NCBI GenBank assembly: GCA_023511295.1
Contig: JAIMBT010000016.1
Coordinates: 1-64,000 of the forward strand
Direction of reading: 5' to 3'
Length of the DNA: 64,000 nt
From: Alicyclobacillus sp.
Lineage (GTDB): Bacteria; Bacillota; Bacilli; Alicyclobacillales; Alicyclobacillaceae
Shown here: positions 43,957 through 52,781 of the stretch, in pieces
Layout: each line of letters opens with the position of its first letter
Numbering within the stretch: position 1 is the stretch's first letter
Made by a program: the position numbers and the translations under genes
The notes under the pieces: model-generated
The model's input: only the letters and a program-made list of their open reading frames with translations
Databases searched by the model: none
What the model was told of the DNA's origin: nothing

Positions 43957-44229
43957 TCAGGATGCCGCTCCAGGCCGCGGCGCCTCGCCGTGTTCCCTTA
44001 AGTACGACTCCACGCGCGCGAACAATTCCTCGGCGCTGGGCGCTTCGAGGTACGTGTCGTCGTCCATCAGCACCGCCGGGCCGTGGATGCACCGGTGGCA
44101 CCAGCCGAGGCAACCCCACCGGCGGAGGCGGACGTTCGGATACTTCTCCGCCACCCAATCCCAGACGGCTTGCGACCCGAGGTCCAAGTTGGAGACGCAG
44201 ACCTCTAACTTGTGCGTGTAGATGGCCAC
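43957..44229 (-). CDS. YuzB-like DUF1450 protein
   Basis: 90 residues, GTG 44229 with AAGGAGG upstream. Cys-rich segment RRWGCLGWCHRCIHGPAVLM with three cysteines, as in YuzB, whose CxxxC pattern suggests a thioredoxin-like or Fe-S-binding fold. Role unknown. Confidence 0.8.
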   Translation of the reverse strand: MAIYTHKLEVCVSNLDLGSQAVWDWVAEKYPNVRLRRWGCLGWCHRCIHGPAVLMDDDTYLEAPSAEELFARVESYLREHGEAPRPGAAS

Positions 44230-44293
44230 CGCACAACCTCCTTCGCCAAATCCCGCCCGTCACAACAGGCCCGGCCTCACACGCTCGCGGCAC

Positions 44294-44896
44294 TCAGCGG
44301 GCGTGCCGAGTGCGCCGAACGGCCCAGACGACCACCGCAACCACCAGCGCCGCCCCGGTGACGTAGGTCAGAGACGACTGCAGGGTGTGGAAGATACCGT
44401 CGAGGTACTCGCCGCACCAGTATCCCACCATCACCCACAGCGAGCACCAAGCGACAACTCCAACGGTAGTATAGACGAGGAAACGCCCGAATTCCATGCG
44501 CAAGGCGCCGGCCACGTACGAGCTGGCGGAACGAACGCCGGGTAGGAAGCGGCCTGGAATGAGGAGGAGTGGGCCGTACCGAGAGAGGAGACCGGAGGTG
44601 CGCGACATGCTCCTTGCACTGAACCAGCGCGCGTTCGCGAGCCGGTCGAGCCAGTTTGCTCCGTATCGGCGGCTGACCACGTAAGCCGCGACGGCGGCGG
44701 TCATGTACCCGAACACGCTCGCTGCAATCAGCGGGATTGGGTGAAACTGCCCCGACGCCGCAGCAACGCCGTAAAACGCCATCACCGCATCGCCGGGAAA
44801 CGGGAGCCCGAGGCCCTCGATAATGAGGGCTGCGAAAATTCCGGTGTAGCCCCACGCGTACACCGCCTCTGCCAGGTGTCCGAACCAGTCCAGCAA
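44294..44896 (-). CDS. DedA-family membrane protein
   Basis: 200 residues, TTG 44896 after AAAGGCGGTG. GYTGIFAALIIEGLGLPFPGD at the N-terminus, the conserved Arg-containing RFLPGVRSASSYVAG and a C-terminal basic tail are diagnostic of DedA. Studied members recycle undecaprenyl phosphate or phosphatidylethanolamine across the membrane. Confidence 0.88.
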   Translation of the reverse strand: MLDWFGHLAEAVYAWGYTGIFAALIIEGLGLPFPGDAVMAFYGVAAASGQFHPIPLIAASVFGYMTAAVAAYVVSRRYGANWLDRLANARWFSARSMSRTSGLLSRYGPLLLIPGRFLPGVRSASSYVAGALRMEFGRFLVYTTVGVVAWCSLWVMVGYWCGEYLDGIFHTLQSSLTYVTGAALVVAVVVWAVRRTRHAR

Positions 44897-45100
44897 ACGT
44901 CGTCACCGCCTTTTGCGCGTCCTGCTTGATGTGTCCAGGTGCCGCGGATGGATTGGACACGCCAGACACTCTCAGGTATACGCGCGGGCGGTGGATGGGA
45001 TGCAGCGGGGATACGACGGCTGTCCGATGATACCCAGGCCCCAGTGGGTGGAGCGAAGGGGCCTGGGAAGGCGATGTGTCACCTGCGCCAGGAGCGGTAG

Positions 45101-45176
45101 GCGCGGTCAGGCGCGGTCAGGCGCGGTCAGGCGCGGTCAGGCGCGGTCAGGCGCGGTCAGGCGCGGTCAGGCGCGG
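45101..45176. repeat. 10-bp tandem repeat, seven copies
   Basis: GCGCGGTCAG repeated seven times without a mismatch from 45101 to 45170, then a partial GCGCGG. It lies in the 330-bp gap between dedA and the cytochrome c gene; the rest of the gap holds no gene I can support. The period of ten is about one helical turn. Confidence 0.97.
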
Positions 45177-45228
45177 GTGGTCCCATCCGGTGCAGCGACC
45201 TCGGATGACCTCGCACTCCGTGTCCAAG

Positions 45229-45756
45229 TCAACCGGTCTGCTTCGCCAGCCACTGGACGACCTGCTGGACCTGGGCGTCACTGGACAACCCGCCGCGCGG
45301 CGGCATCATGCCGCGGCCTTGCTCCACGAATGCGGTGATCTGCGCCTCACTCCAGTGCTGGCCGATGGCGTAGATGGCGGGCCCGACGCCGCCCTGACCC
45401 TTGTCGCCGTGACAGGCCGCGCAGGTCTGCTCAAAGATCTGGTAGCCGGGCATGGTGGTGTCAATCAGGTTGATTTGAGACGGATCTTTTTGCGGCAGCG
45501 TCACCAACTGCTGTGGCGGCTGGACGGTGCCACCGGTGCTGGCCGTGTTGCCGCCGGACCCGGTCCCGCCTGTGGAAGTGCCGGACGTGCTGTTGCTGGC
45601 GGGCTGGTTGGCGGCCGAACTTTGGATGGGCGGGTTGTCCGCGAGGCGGCGGTGGGTGCTGTCATTCGGGAGGGCAATCAACCCGACCACCCATATCAGG
45701 ATGCCGGCGACGGCACCGATGAGGACCACGAATACACCGACCGGGGACAGTTTCAT
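45229..45756 (-). CDS. Membrane-anchored cytochrome c (one haem)
   Basis: 175 residues, ATG 45756 after AAAGGAGCGTG. N-terminal membrane helix, a Ser/Thr/Gly-rich linker (about 45-80), then a cytochrome c domain with haem site CAACHG near residue 112 and axial Met candidate in GRGMMPPRGG. An outer-face electron carrier of the cytochrome c-551/c-550 kind, feeding an oxidase. No partner genes adjacent. Confidence 0.9.
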   Translation of the reverse strand: MKLSPVGVFVVLIGAVAGILIWVVGLIALPNDSTHRRLADNPPIQSSAANQPASNSTSGTSTGGTGSGGNTASTGGTVQPPQQLVTLPQKDPSQINLIDTTMPGYQIFEQTCAACHGDKGQGGVGPAIYAIGQHWSEAQITAFVEQGRGMMPPRGGLSSDAQVQQVVQWLAKQTG

Positions 45757-45947
45757 GCGTACACGCTCCTTTCCGAACCGCGGCTGCAGTGACTGGTATC
45801 CCTGTACATGTTCCTCGAACAAAACGTAACGACCATAGTCTACCATGTTCTAGAGATTCCGGGTGGTCTGTCAGTCGAAAAAAACAGAATTTCTCGATCC
45901 CGCCGACCCCTGCGGGTCGGCACCAACGGATGGGGCCCGAAGCGCGC

Positions 45948-47147
45948 CTAGGCTTCGGACGCAGCCGCGGACAGCCACGGGACCTGCGGGTCGACGTCGG
46001 CGTCGTAGTCGACTCCGTCCATTCCGAACCCGAACAACTGCAGGAAGTCGTTCCGGTACTCGTCGAGGTTGGCCAACTCGCCGAGGTTTTCGCTGTCGAC
46101 AGCTGCCCATTTCCCCATGATCTCGGCCTGGATGTCCGGCCGCATTTCGCGGTCGTCGAGGCGAATACGGTGCTTTTCGTCTGTGGCGACATCGCCGCCG
46201 GTGCCAAGGCGCTCGCCGAAGAGACGCACCATCTGTTCGATGCATCCTTCGTGCAGGCCGTGCGCCTTCATCACGCGGAAGAGGATGGAGATGTACAGGG
46301 GAACCACCGGGATGGCGGAACTGGACTGCGTGACCACCGCCTTGTTCACAGAGATGAAGGCTCGGCCGCCCGACGCCTGCATTTCCTCGTGAAGTCGCAG
46401 TGCGGTCGCTTCGAGGTCGTCCTTCGCCCGCCCGATGGTCCCTTCCCGGTAGATGGGGAAGGTCAGTTCGGGGCCAATGTAGGAATAGGCCACGGTTGTC
46501 GCGTCTGGCGCCAACGCACCCGCGCTGCGAAGGGCGTCCATCCACATTTGCCAGTCCTCGCCGCCCATCACCGCGATGGTGTTCCGGACCTCCTCGTCCG
46601 TTGCGGGTTGCAGGGTCACCTCCGAGACGCGGCCGGTATGTACGTCGATGGTCTTACTCGAGAACGGCGCGCCAATCGGTTTGATGACGGACGAGAACGT
46701 CTCGCCGGTGCGCGGATGGGTGCGCCGCGGCGAGGCCAGGCTGTAAACCACCAGGTCCACCTGCCCGAAGGTGCGCTGTATCTGCTCGATGGTTTGTTGC
46801 TTCACCTCATCCGAGAACGCGTCGCCGTTGAGAGTGATGGCCGTTCTGCCGGCTTTGTGGGCCAAGCGCTCAAACGCCGCCGTGTTGTACCACCCTGCCG
46901 TCGCGGTCCGGGTGTCACTGGCTGGCTTCTCGAAGCACACGCCGATGGTGTCCGCGCCCGCCCCGAACGTGAGGGCAATGCGGGAAGCCAAGCCGTATCC
47001 GGTGGAGCACCCGATGACGAGCACCCGCTTCGGACCGACAAACGGGTGACGGCGAGCGTAGTCCACCTGATTCTGAACGTGCTGGGCACAGCCGACGGGG
47101 TGTGCCGTGGTGCAGATGAATCCGCGAATTTTCGGTTGAATAACCAT
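45948..47147 (-). CDS. fabV: FabV-type trans-2-enoyl-CoA/ACP reductase
   Basis: 399 residues, ATG 47147 with AAAGGACAG upstream. MVIQPKIRGFICTTAHPVGC is the FabV start; GCSTGYGLASRIALTFGAGA binds NADH; the catalytic Y-x8-K is YREGTIGRAK; near the C-terminus GFGMDGVDYDADVDP. It reduces the enoyl double bond in fatty-acid elongation, or crotonyl-CoA in TER-like members. FabV is mostly proteobacterial and less usual in Bacilli, where FabI or FabL is standard. Confidence 0.93.
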   Translation of the reverse strand: MVIQPKIRGFICTTAHPVGCAQHVQNQVDYARRHPFVGPKRVLVIGCSTGYGLASRIALTFGAGADTIGVCFEKPASDTRTATAGWYNTAAFERLAHKAGRTAITLNGDAFSDEVKQQTIEQIQRTFGQVDLVVYSLASPRRTHPRTGETFSSVIKPIGAPFSSKTIDVHTGRVSEVTLQPATDEEVRNTIAVMGGEDWQMWMDALRSAGALAPDATTVAYSYIGPELTFPIYREGTIGRAKDDLEATALRLHEEMQASGGRAFISVNKAVVTQSSSAIPVVPLYISILFRVMKAHGLHEGCIEQMVRLFGERLGTGGDVATDEKHRIRLDDREMRPDIQAEIMGKWAAVDSENLGELANLDEYRNDFLQLFGFGMDGVDYDADVDPQVPWLSAAASEA

Positions 47148-47334
47148 GCGCTCTGTCCTTTCTGGGAACGGTCTCTTCAAATTATACACGGCCAGGCCCG
47201 GCAGGGCCATTGTCTCGTCGCACGCAGCCCGGCTGGACGAGGCGGGCGTCTCCGCGGCCGAGACGTGTCCGTGGGCGGATGCCACACCCCTTGGGTTGAG
47301 CCGCCGCATAGCCTGTGGGCAGGAGGTGGGAGCT

Positions 47335-47496
47335 GTGGTGACGCAGCGCAGGTTGGCCGTGGTGAAGATGAGGCGGCGCCGCATCGTGATTGACCTGACC
47401 CCGCGCTACTGGGCCGTCGGCCTGGCGGTGGGGCGGCCGAACTTCCATGTACAGGTGGGCCCCATCGGCCTGGCCGTACAGAAGCACGTGTGTTAG
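47335..47496 (+). CDS. Possible 53-aa protein
   Basis: GTG 47335 (or 47338) preceded by AGGAGGTGGGAG. Basic N-terminus (VKMRRRRIVIDLTPRYW) then an alternating hydrophobic stretch (AVGLAVGRPNFHVQVGPIGLAVQ). No family recognised; the ribosome site and balanced composition favour a real gene. Confidence 0.42.
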   Translation: MVTQRRLAVVKMRRRRIVIDLTPRYWAVGLAVGRPNFHVQVGPIGLAVQKHVC

Positions 47497-47693
47497 GACG
47501 GATGTTGGAAGAACCGAGGCGATGGCTGCGGAAGACGCCGGGGACGGATGGAACGCTGGCGGCGGCGTGCAGGGCTTGCGTGGGGCCTTGCACGGCAGGC
47601 AGCGCCTGGACAGGCTGCGGGCCTGTCAGACCCGTACCCCCCTTCCTCGGCGGTCGACCCAGTCCCGCTCTTTGAGACCTCGGAAACCCCTCT

Positions 47694-47766
47694 TTTCAAC
47701 GGCTGGATGGTCGTGTATCATCCAATGTAACCGCTTTAGTATATCGTTTTCGTATATCGTTATACT
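47694..47766 (+). promoter_or_regulatory. AT-rich control region of the hexonate genes
   Basis: An AT-rich island in GC-rich DNA. TTTCAA (47694-47699), 17 bases, TATCAT (47717-47722) is a possible promoter. Inverted repeat TGGATG / CATCCA (47704-47709, 47719-47724) overlaps it. Downstream is TGTAACCG, like a half-site for GntR-type LacI regulators, and a 10-bp direct repeat GTATATCGTT at 47739-47748 and 47752-47761. Probably the target of the LacI-family regulator at 50664. The DNA from 47497 to here holds no supported gene. Confidence 0.45.
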
Positions 47767-47826
47767 GGATGAGCGGCAGACCCTCCGGGCACCATCGAAG
47801 GATATGAGGAAAAGGGGGAAGGTTTT

Positions 47827-49098
47827 GTGAAGCGCTGGGGCATTGGACTCATCTTAGGCATCGGGGTACTCATCAACTACTTTGACCGGGTCAACTTGTC
47901 TGTCGCGCAAAAGCCGATTACGGACGCGTACCACTTGACGCCCGGGGAAATGGGTATCGTCCTGTCTGCCTTCGGTTGGTCGTATGCACTCTTTCAGATT
48001 CCTGTGGGTGTGGTGTTGGACCGGATCGGCGTGAAGTGGTTGGTGCGCATCGGCACCTTGCTGTGGACCCTGGCGACGTTCATGACGGCTGTCGTGAGCG
48101 GCATGGGGCTCATCATCCTGTCCCGCGTGATTCTCGGTCTCGCCGAAGCGCCGGCATTCCCGGCGGCCTCGAAAGCGACCGGGTACTGGTTCCCGGTCCG
48201 GGAGCGGGGGCTCGCAACCTCGCTGTTCGACGGCGCTGCGAAGTTCTCGAACGTGATTGGGACCCCGCTGGTCGCCTGGGCGGTGACGGTGTGGGGGTGG
48301 AAAGGCGGATTCTGGCCGACCGGTGTGTTGAGCCTGCTGTTTTTCATCGCGTACTGGGTGGTCTACCGCGACCCGCGGGAGGCCCACCTGTCGGCTGAGG
48401 AGCAGCAACTGCTTGCGGAAGGCGGGGCTCAGGCGGAGGAAGCAGCGGCGGGCTCCATCTGGCAAAACCTCGGTTTTCTTCTTCGTCAGCGCAAAGTGTG
48501 GGGGCTCACCTTGGGCTTCTCCGCCTATGGATATTCGTTTTACCTCTTCCTCACCTGGTTGCCTGGCTACCTCGAGAAGCAGATGCACATGAGCATCCTC
48601 AAGTCTGGCTGGTACACGGCGGGCCCGTGGCTCGTCGCCACCATCACCGACCTGCTCATCGGCGGTTGGCTGGTTGACAGGTTGATTCGGAATGGGCATG
48701 ATCCGACAAGAGTCCGCAAGACGGTGCTCGTCATCGGCATGATTCTCGGCCTCGCCGTCATCCCGGCAGCGTTTACCACGAATGCGAACGTGGCGGTGGT
48801 GTGGATTGCGATTGCGCTCGGCGGTCTGGCCTTTTCGGCGCCGGTCGGCTGGTCCATCCCGTCGCTCATCGCTCCGAAGGGCACGGTCGGGACGGTCGGT
48901 TCCATCATGAACTTCCTGAACAACGTGATGAGCATCGTCGCGCCGATTGTGACCGGGTACGTCGTGCAGTTCACCGGGTCCTTCGAGACGGCGTTCGTGG
49001 TCGCCGGCGTCGTGCTGTTGCTCGGGATTTTGTTCTACGTGGTCATGCTCGGAAAGATTGAGCAGATTCCGTCGCCGTTCGAGAAACAGCGGGCTTGA
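47827..49098 (+). CDS. MFS transporter, anion:cation symporter (ACS) family
   Basis: 423 residues, GTG 47827 after AAGGGGGAAGG. Twelve helices; the first has NYFDRVNLSVAQKPI, close to the NYxDRxNLS signature of hexuronate, galactonate and glucarate transporters, and GLAEAPAFPAASKATGYWFP is a further ACS hallmark. With the downstream sugar-acid kinase and LacI regulator, import of gluconate or a related hexonate is likely. Confidence 0.87.
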   Translation: MKRWGIGLILGIGVLINYFDRVNLSVAQKPITDAYHLTPGEMGIVLSAFGWSYALFQIPVGVVLDRIGVKWLVRIGTLLWTLATFMTAVVSGMGLIILSRVILGLAEAPAFPAASKATGYWFPVRERGLATSLFDGAAKFSNVIGTPLVAWAVTVWGWKGGFWPTGVLSLLFFIAYWVVYRDPREAHLSAEEQQLLAEGGAQAEEAAAGSIWQNLGFLLRQRKVWGLTLGFSAYGYSFYLFLTWLPGYLEKQMHMSILKSGWYTAGPWLVATITDLLIGGWLVDRLIRNGHDPTRVRKTVLVIGMILGLAVIPAAFTTNANVAVVWIAIALGGLAFSAPVGWSIPSLIAPKGTVGTVGSIMNFLNNVMSIVAPIVTGYVVQFTGSFETAFVVAGVVLLLGILFYVVMLGKIEQIPSPFEKQRA

Positions 49099-49115
49099 AC
49101 CGAACGTGTGACACC

Positions 49116-49151
49116 CATACAGGCCGTCGATGGAAGTCGGCGGCCTGTATG
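49116..49151 (+). other. Hairpin between transporter and kinase
   Basis: CATACAGGCCG (49116-49126) and CGGCCTGTATG (49141-49151) form an 11-bp stem with a 14-base loop and no T-run. It may protect the transporter mRNA or reduce read-through into the kinase. Confidence 0.55.
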
Positions 49152-49205
49152 ATCTGTCTGGGACGCAACATCGAAATCTGCGCCGATGAGTGAGGGTGAA
49201 CGGAC

Positions 49206-50684
49206 TTGGACGACCGGATTTGCACAGTGGCACTGGACATCGGGACGACCTCTCTGAAAGCTGTGGCTTATGCGGTGGACGGCACACCCCTCACCCGTGC
49301 GTCGGTCCGCGTGCAGACGGACTACCTCGAAGACGGCGGGGTGGTGCAGGATGTCGAGGCTATCTACGAGTCGGCTGTGACCGCCCTTCTGCGCACAGCG
49401 GACGCCGCTGCGTTGCAGGGATACCGCGTGGCGGCGGTGGGGTTGAGCGCCGCGATGCACAGTCTCATCCCCATCTCGGCGGACAACGAGCCACTGGCAC
49501 CGGCGATGACGTGGCTAGATCAACGCGCGGCGGACGAGGCCGTCGCCCTCTGGCACAGCCACACGGGCCCCACGCTCTACGCGCGAACCGGGACGCCCAT
49601 CCACGCGATGGCGCCCCTCACCAAGGTCCGGTGGCTGGCGCAGCACCGCCCGGAACTGTTCCGGCGGGCGGTCCGCTTCGCGTCCATCAAGGAGTACGTG
49701 TGGTACCGGTGGTTCGCGGTCTGGGAGATTGACATCTCGATGGCGGGGGCCACCGGGTTTTTCGACGTGCGCGAACATCACTGGGACGCTGGTGCGCTGG
49801 ATTACGCCGGCATCTGTGCGGACCAGCTGTCGACGATTGTACCGACCCGGTGGGTGCGCCGAGGCAACGGCGAACCCCGGTTCGCGGGCACGCCGTTCGC
49901 GGAAACGGTGGGCTTCTGTATCGGGTCCTCCGATGGGGTACTCGCCACACTGGCGGCAGATGCCATCCGTCCCGAGGTCGTGGTCGTGACGATGGGCACG
50001 AGCCTTGCGGTCCGCTCAGGGACCGCCGCGCCAGTCACGGATGCGGCCACGCGCCAGTTCTGTTACCCCCTCGACGACGCGCGGTACGTGGTCGGTGCAC
50101 CGAGCAACAACGGCGGCGTCGTCTTGGATTGGTTGGTGGGCAACGTGCTCGGCGTCGACGCAGCGGATGCGGGCGAACGGTTGGAGGCGCTGTTGCCAGT
50201 CGCCGGATTGGTCCGGGCGGACAACCTGTTCTGCATTCCGTACGTCTCCGGTGAGCGGGCGCCGCTCTGGAACGAACGCGCGTCCATGTCCATCGTGGGC
50301 CTGCGCTTGGAGCACCGACGCGAGCACGTGGTGCGCGCGGTCGTCGAGGGGATCTTGTTCAACGCGTACTGGCTGGCGACGTCCATCCAGCCGACTCACC
50401 GCCGGGAGCGGGTTGTGCTCTCCGGAAAGCTGTTCTCGCTGCCGTGGGTGCAGCAACTGTGCGCGGACCTGTTTGGGTTGCCGGTCATCGTCCAGAGTGG
50501 CGTCGACGGAGCCACCCTCGGCGCTGCCGTGTTGGCCAACGCGGCCCTGGGTCTGCCGGAGATCCCGATTGCGCAGACGCTCACGGAATCCGTGTCGCCA
50601 ACCGCCGCTGCAAAGGCGAAGTGGGCAGCCAAGTATCGTCAGTATCGCGCCTTGTGCGACGTGTTAGCGGCCACCGAGCGTTGA
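49206..50684 (+). CDS. gntK: FGGY-family kinase, probable gluconokinase
   Basis: 492 residues, TTG 49206 after GAGGGTGAAC. FGGY N-domain ALDIGTTSLKAVAY; GLSAAMHSLIPI and MTWLDQRA with TGTPIHAMAPLTKVRW are closest to gluconate kinases of the GntK type; C-domain VVLSGKLFSLPWVQQLCADL and DGATLGAAVLA. It phosphorylates the sugar acid to its 6-phosphate. The 3' end overlaps the convergent regulator by 21 bases. Confidence 0.85.
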   Translation: MDDRICTVALDIGTTSLKAVAYAVDGTPLTRASVRVQTDYLEDGGVVQDVEAIYESAVTALLRTADAAALQGYRVAAVGLSAAMHSLIPISADNEPLAPAMTWLDQRAADEAVALWHSHTGPTLYARTGTPIHAMAPLTKVRWLAQHRPELFRRAVRFASIKEYVWYRWFAVWEIDISMAGATGFFDVREHHWDAGALDYAGICADQLSTIVPTRWVRRGNGEPRFAGTPFAETVGFCIGSSDGVLATLAADAIRPEVVVVTMGTSLAVRSGTAAPVTDAATRQFCYPLDDARYVVGAPSNNGGVVLDWLVGNVLGVDAADAGERLEALLPVAGLVRADNLFCIPYVSGERAPLWNERASMSIVGLRLEHRREHVVRAVVEGILFNAYWLATSIQPTHRRERVVLSGKLFSLPWVQQLCADLFGLPVIVQSGVDGATLGAAVLANAALGLPEIPIAQTLTESVSPTAAAKAKWAAKYRQYRALCDVLAATER

Positions 50685-51749
50685 CCCACCGACGACCAGG
50701 GCGGAGGGGATCTCTTCGTATACAGGCGCGTCCGTCGGGGGAGCGGACGGCGATTCCAACTGGGCGAGAAGCACCTGGCCGGCCCGCAACCCCATCTCTG
50801 CTACGGGTTGCCCCACGCAGGTCAGGGTCGGCTGAACCAGCTTCGCCCAGTCTGGCTCATCGAACGTCGCCAATCCGAGCGGGTCCGGTACGGAGACAGG
50901 CAGCCTGCGCAGATACGGGTACAGCTGCATCATGATAAGCCCGTTCGCCGTGTAGACGGCGAGACGGACGTCCGATGCGCGCGTGGACGGGTCGCCGTGC
51001 GGCACTGCAGTATGGCCGGCCGTCCGCTGCGCTCCGTCGAGCGCTTCCCCAATCCGATCCGCTGCGCTGGCGAAGGTCTCCGGCTGTCCGCGGTCGACGG
51101 TGAGGATGAACGGTTCCACACCCACTTCCGCGCAGGCGGCTTCGTATCCCTGCCGCCGATCCACCCGCGTCCGCACCCCCTGTTCCACCTCTGTGACGTA
51201 CGCCACCCTCGGATACCCAACGCCAAACAGGTGTCGCGTCATGGACAGCGACGCCTCGCGGTTGTTCGTCGCGATGTTGACCGTCCTCGGGACGCGGTGG
51301 ATGCGGTCGACGAAGACGACGGGCACGGTCTTCGCCACTTCCGCGATCAGGCCGTTGTTTGCTCCGTCTGTCTGCAGGATGATGCCATCCACGCGTTGCG
51401 CGCAGGCCGATTCAATCACGTCGCGTTCGCGGCGGGCGTCACCGCCGGTTTCCGATACGAACAGGCTGTACCCCGCTTCTGCCAGCACGTGGTTGAGCGC
51501 CCGGATGAGGCCAACGCAAAAGGGATATCCCATGTTCACGACGATGGCTGCAACCGTCCGCGTCCGGTTCCCCTTCAAACCCTGGGCGTGGATGTTGGGG
51601 CGGTAGCCGAGTTCGTCAATCACGCGCGCGATGCGGGCGCGCGTCTCGTCGCTCATGGCCTCGTACCGCTGGTTGAGGTAGCGCGAGACGGTGGTCACAG
51701 AGACGCCCGCCTGGGCTGCAACGTCTTGGATGCGCACTGGTTTGACCAA
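50664..51749 (-). CDS. LacI-family regulator of hexonate use
   Basis: 361 residues, TTG 51749 with AAAGGAGG upstream. HTH RIQDVAAQAGVSVTTVSRYLN and hinge YRPNIHAQGLKGNRTRTVA; periplasmic-binding-like domain resembles GntR-group members, including ATFDEPDWAKLVQPTLT and VGQPVAEMG. About 20 polar residues (AQRTAGHTAVPHGDPSTRA) are inserted before the strand LAVYTANG. Probably represses the transporter-kinase genes until the sugar acid binds. Confidence 0.85.
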   Translation of the reverse strand: MVKPVRIQDVAAQAGVSVTTVSRYLNQRYEAMSDETRARIARVIDELGYRPNIHAQGLKGNRTRTVAAIVVNMGYPFCVGLIRALNHVLAEAGYSLFVSETGGDARRERDVIESACAQRVDGIILQTDGANNGLIAEVAKTVPVVFVDRIHRVPRTVNIATNNREASLSMTRHLFGVGYPRVAYVTEVEQGVRTRVDRRQGYEAACAEVGVEPFILTVDRGQPETFASAADRIGEALDGAQRTAGHTAVPHGDPSTRASDVRLAVYTANGLIMMQLYPYLRRLPVSVPDPLGLATFDEPDWAKLVQPTLTCVGQPVAEMGLRAGQVLLAQLESPSAPPTDAPVYEEIPSALVVGGSTLGGR

Positions 51750-51872
51750 CCGGGCCGTGCCTCCTTTGCGTCGGCTTTCTGTCTTTCACCATACCACCGG
51801 TCCTGCGGACGACGTTTGACATCTTCTCGACATTGCGATGGAAGTCCTGTTTCACGCCGCCCTACCAGCGAT

Positions 51873-51901
51873 TTGTCAGGGTTGCAGACAATCGATATAA
51901 T
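51873..51901 (+). promoter_or_regulatory. Sigma-A promoter for the crcB pair, with structured leader
   Basis: TTGTCA (51873-51878), 17 bases, TATAAT (51896-51901). The ~95-base leader has stem CCGAA/TTCGG (around 51905-51921) and CTGCCC/GGGCGG (about 51927-51944). A fluoride riboswitch is expected here, but the conserved core is not clear. Confidence 0.65.
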
Positions 51902-52002
51902 GCCCGAAGTGGCATGTTCGGCAATCCTGCCCGCAGAGGGCGGCGCAAAACCCGGTCGCGGCGCGCGAACAGACGGCGAAATGGAAGCGAGGGGGGACCC
52001 GA

Positions 52003-52395
52003 GTGACCGAGCTGGTTCTGCTGGTTGGGGGCGCTATCGGCGGCGTCCTTCGCCTTTTGGTGGAACAGGTGATGCCCACACCTGACCAGTTTCCGCTGGG
52101 GACGCTCTGTATCAACTTGGGTGGAAGTTTGGTGCTTGGGTTCTTTTACGCGCTGGCAGATCGGCGAAATATCTCCCCTTTGTTCCGATCCGCCTTTGGC
52201 ACCGGTGTCATCGGCGCGTTCACGACGTTCTCCACCTTCGTGCTGGAGACGACGGACCTGGTCGAGATCCACTGGTGGATGGCGGTGGTCTACGGCATCG
52301 GCAGCCTGTTCGGCGGGCTCGTCTGCGCAGCGGGGGGCGAGCGCCTGGCCGTGTGGCTGCTGGAGCGACCGCTGACGGAGGGGCGGGCGAGATGA
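52003..52395 (+). CDS. crcB: Fluoride ion channel subunit CrcB/Fluc 1
   Basis: 130 residues, GTG 52003 after GAGGGGGGA. Four helices with LGTLCINLGGSLVLGFF (pore Asn) and FGTGVIGAFTTFSTFV, the Phe-box and TTFS signature. It exports fluoride. Overlaps the second crcB by 4 bases, so the two probably form a heterodimer. Confidence 0.92.
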   Translation: MTELVLLVGGAIGGVLRLLVEQVMPTPDQFPLGTLCINLGGSLVLGFFYALADRRNISPLFRSAFGTGVIGAFTTFSTFVLETTDLVEIHWWMAVVYGIGSLFGGLVCAAGGERLAVWLLERPLTEGRAR

Positions 52396-52754
52396 CCGCC
52401 GGGGTGATGGGCCTCGTCAGCGCAGGCGCCGCCGTCGGCGCGGTGGCCCGGTACCGAGTCGGCCGCTTCGTCACGCAGCGGGTCACCAGTGACTTCCCCT
52501 GGGGGACCTGGGTGATTAACGTCCTTGGCACCCTGCTCCTCGGCATTTTTTACCAAGAGTTGGATGTCCTGCACGCGGACGCATCGGCCTGGGCTCTGCT
52601 CGGAACTGGCTTTTGCGGTGCGTTTACGACCTTCTCCACCATGTCGGTCGAGGCCATCGCGCTGTTTCGACGACGCCCCTCGATGTGCATCGCCTACGTC
52701 GGCAGTTCGCTGCTGGTGGGCATGGCCTTGGCGTGGATCACGCAGTGGGTGTGA
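52392..52754 (+). CDS. crcB: Fluoride ion channel subunit CrcB/Fluc 2
   Basis: 120 residues, ATG 52392 within the stop of the first crcB (ATGA). AVARYRVGRFV, WGTWVINVLGTLLLG and GTGFCGAFTTFSTMSVEA are the same signatures. Paired small CrcB genes are usual in Bacilli and act as heterodimers. Confidence 0.92.
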   Translation: MTAGVMGLVSAGAAVGAVARYRVGRFVTQRVTSDFPWGTWVINVLGTLLLGIFYQELDVLHADASAWALLGTGFCGAFTTFSTMSVEAIALFRRRPSMCIAYVGSSLLVGMALAWITQWV

Positions 52755-52781
52755 CAGCATGCAACCACCAGCCGGTAATTT

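Noticed and set aside
45101-45176. Tandem repeat considered as CRISPR
   Set aside because: The unit is 10 bp with no spacers, and no cas gene is in the window.
47551-47570. GAACGCTGGCGGCGGCGTGC resembles the start of 16S rRNA
   Set aside because: Similarity stops after about 20 bases and no other 16S helix follows; chance match in GC-rich DNA.
51902-52002. Calling the crcB leader a fluoride riboswitch
   Set aside because: The conserved aptamer core could not be matched by eye, so it is kept only as a finding to test.
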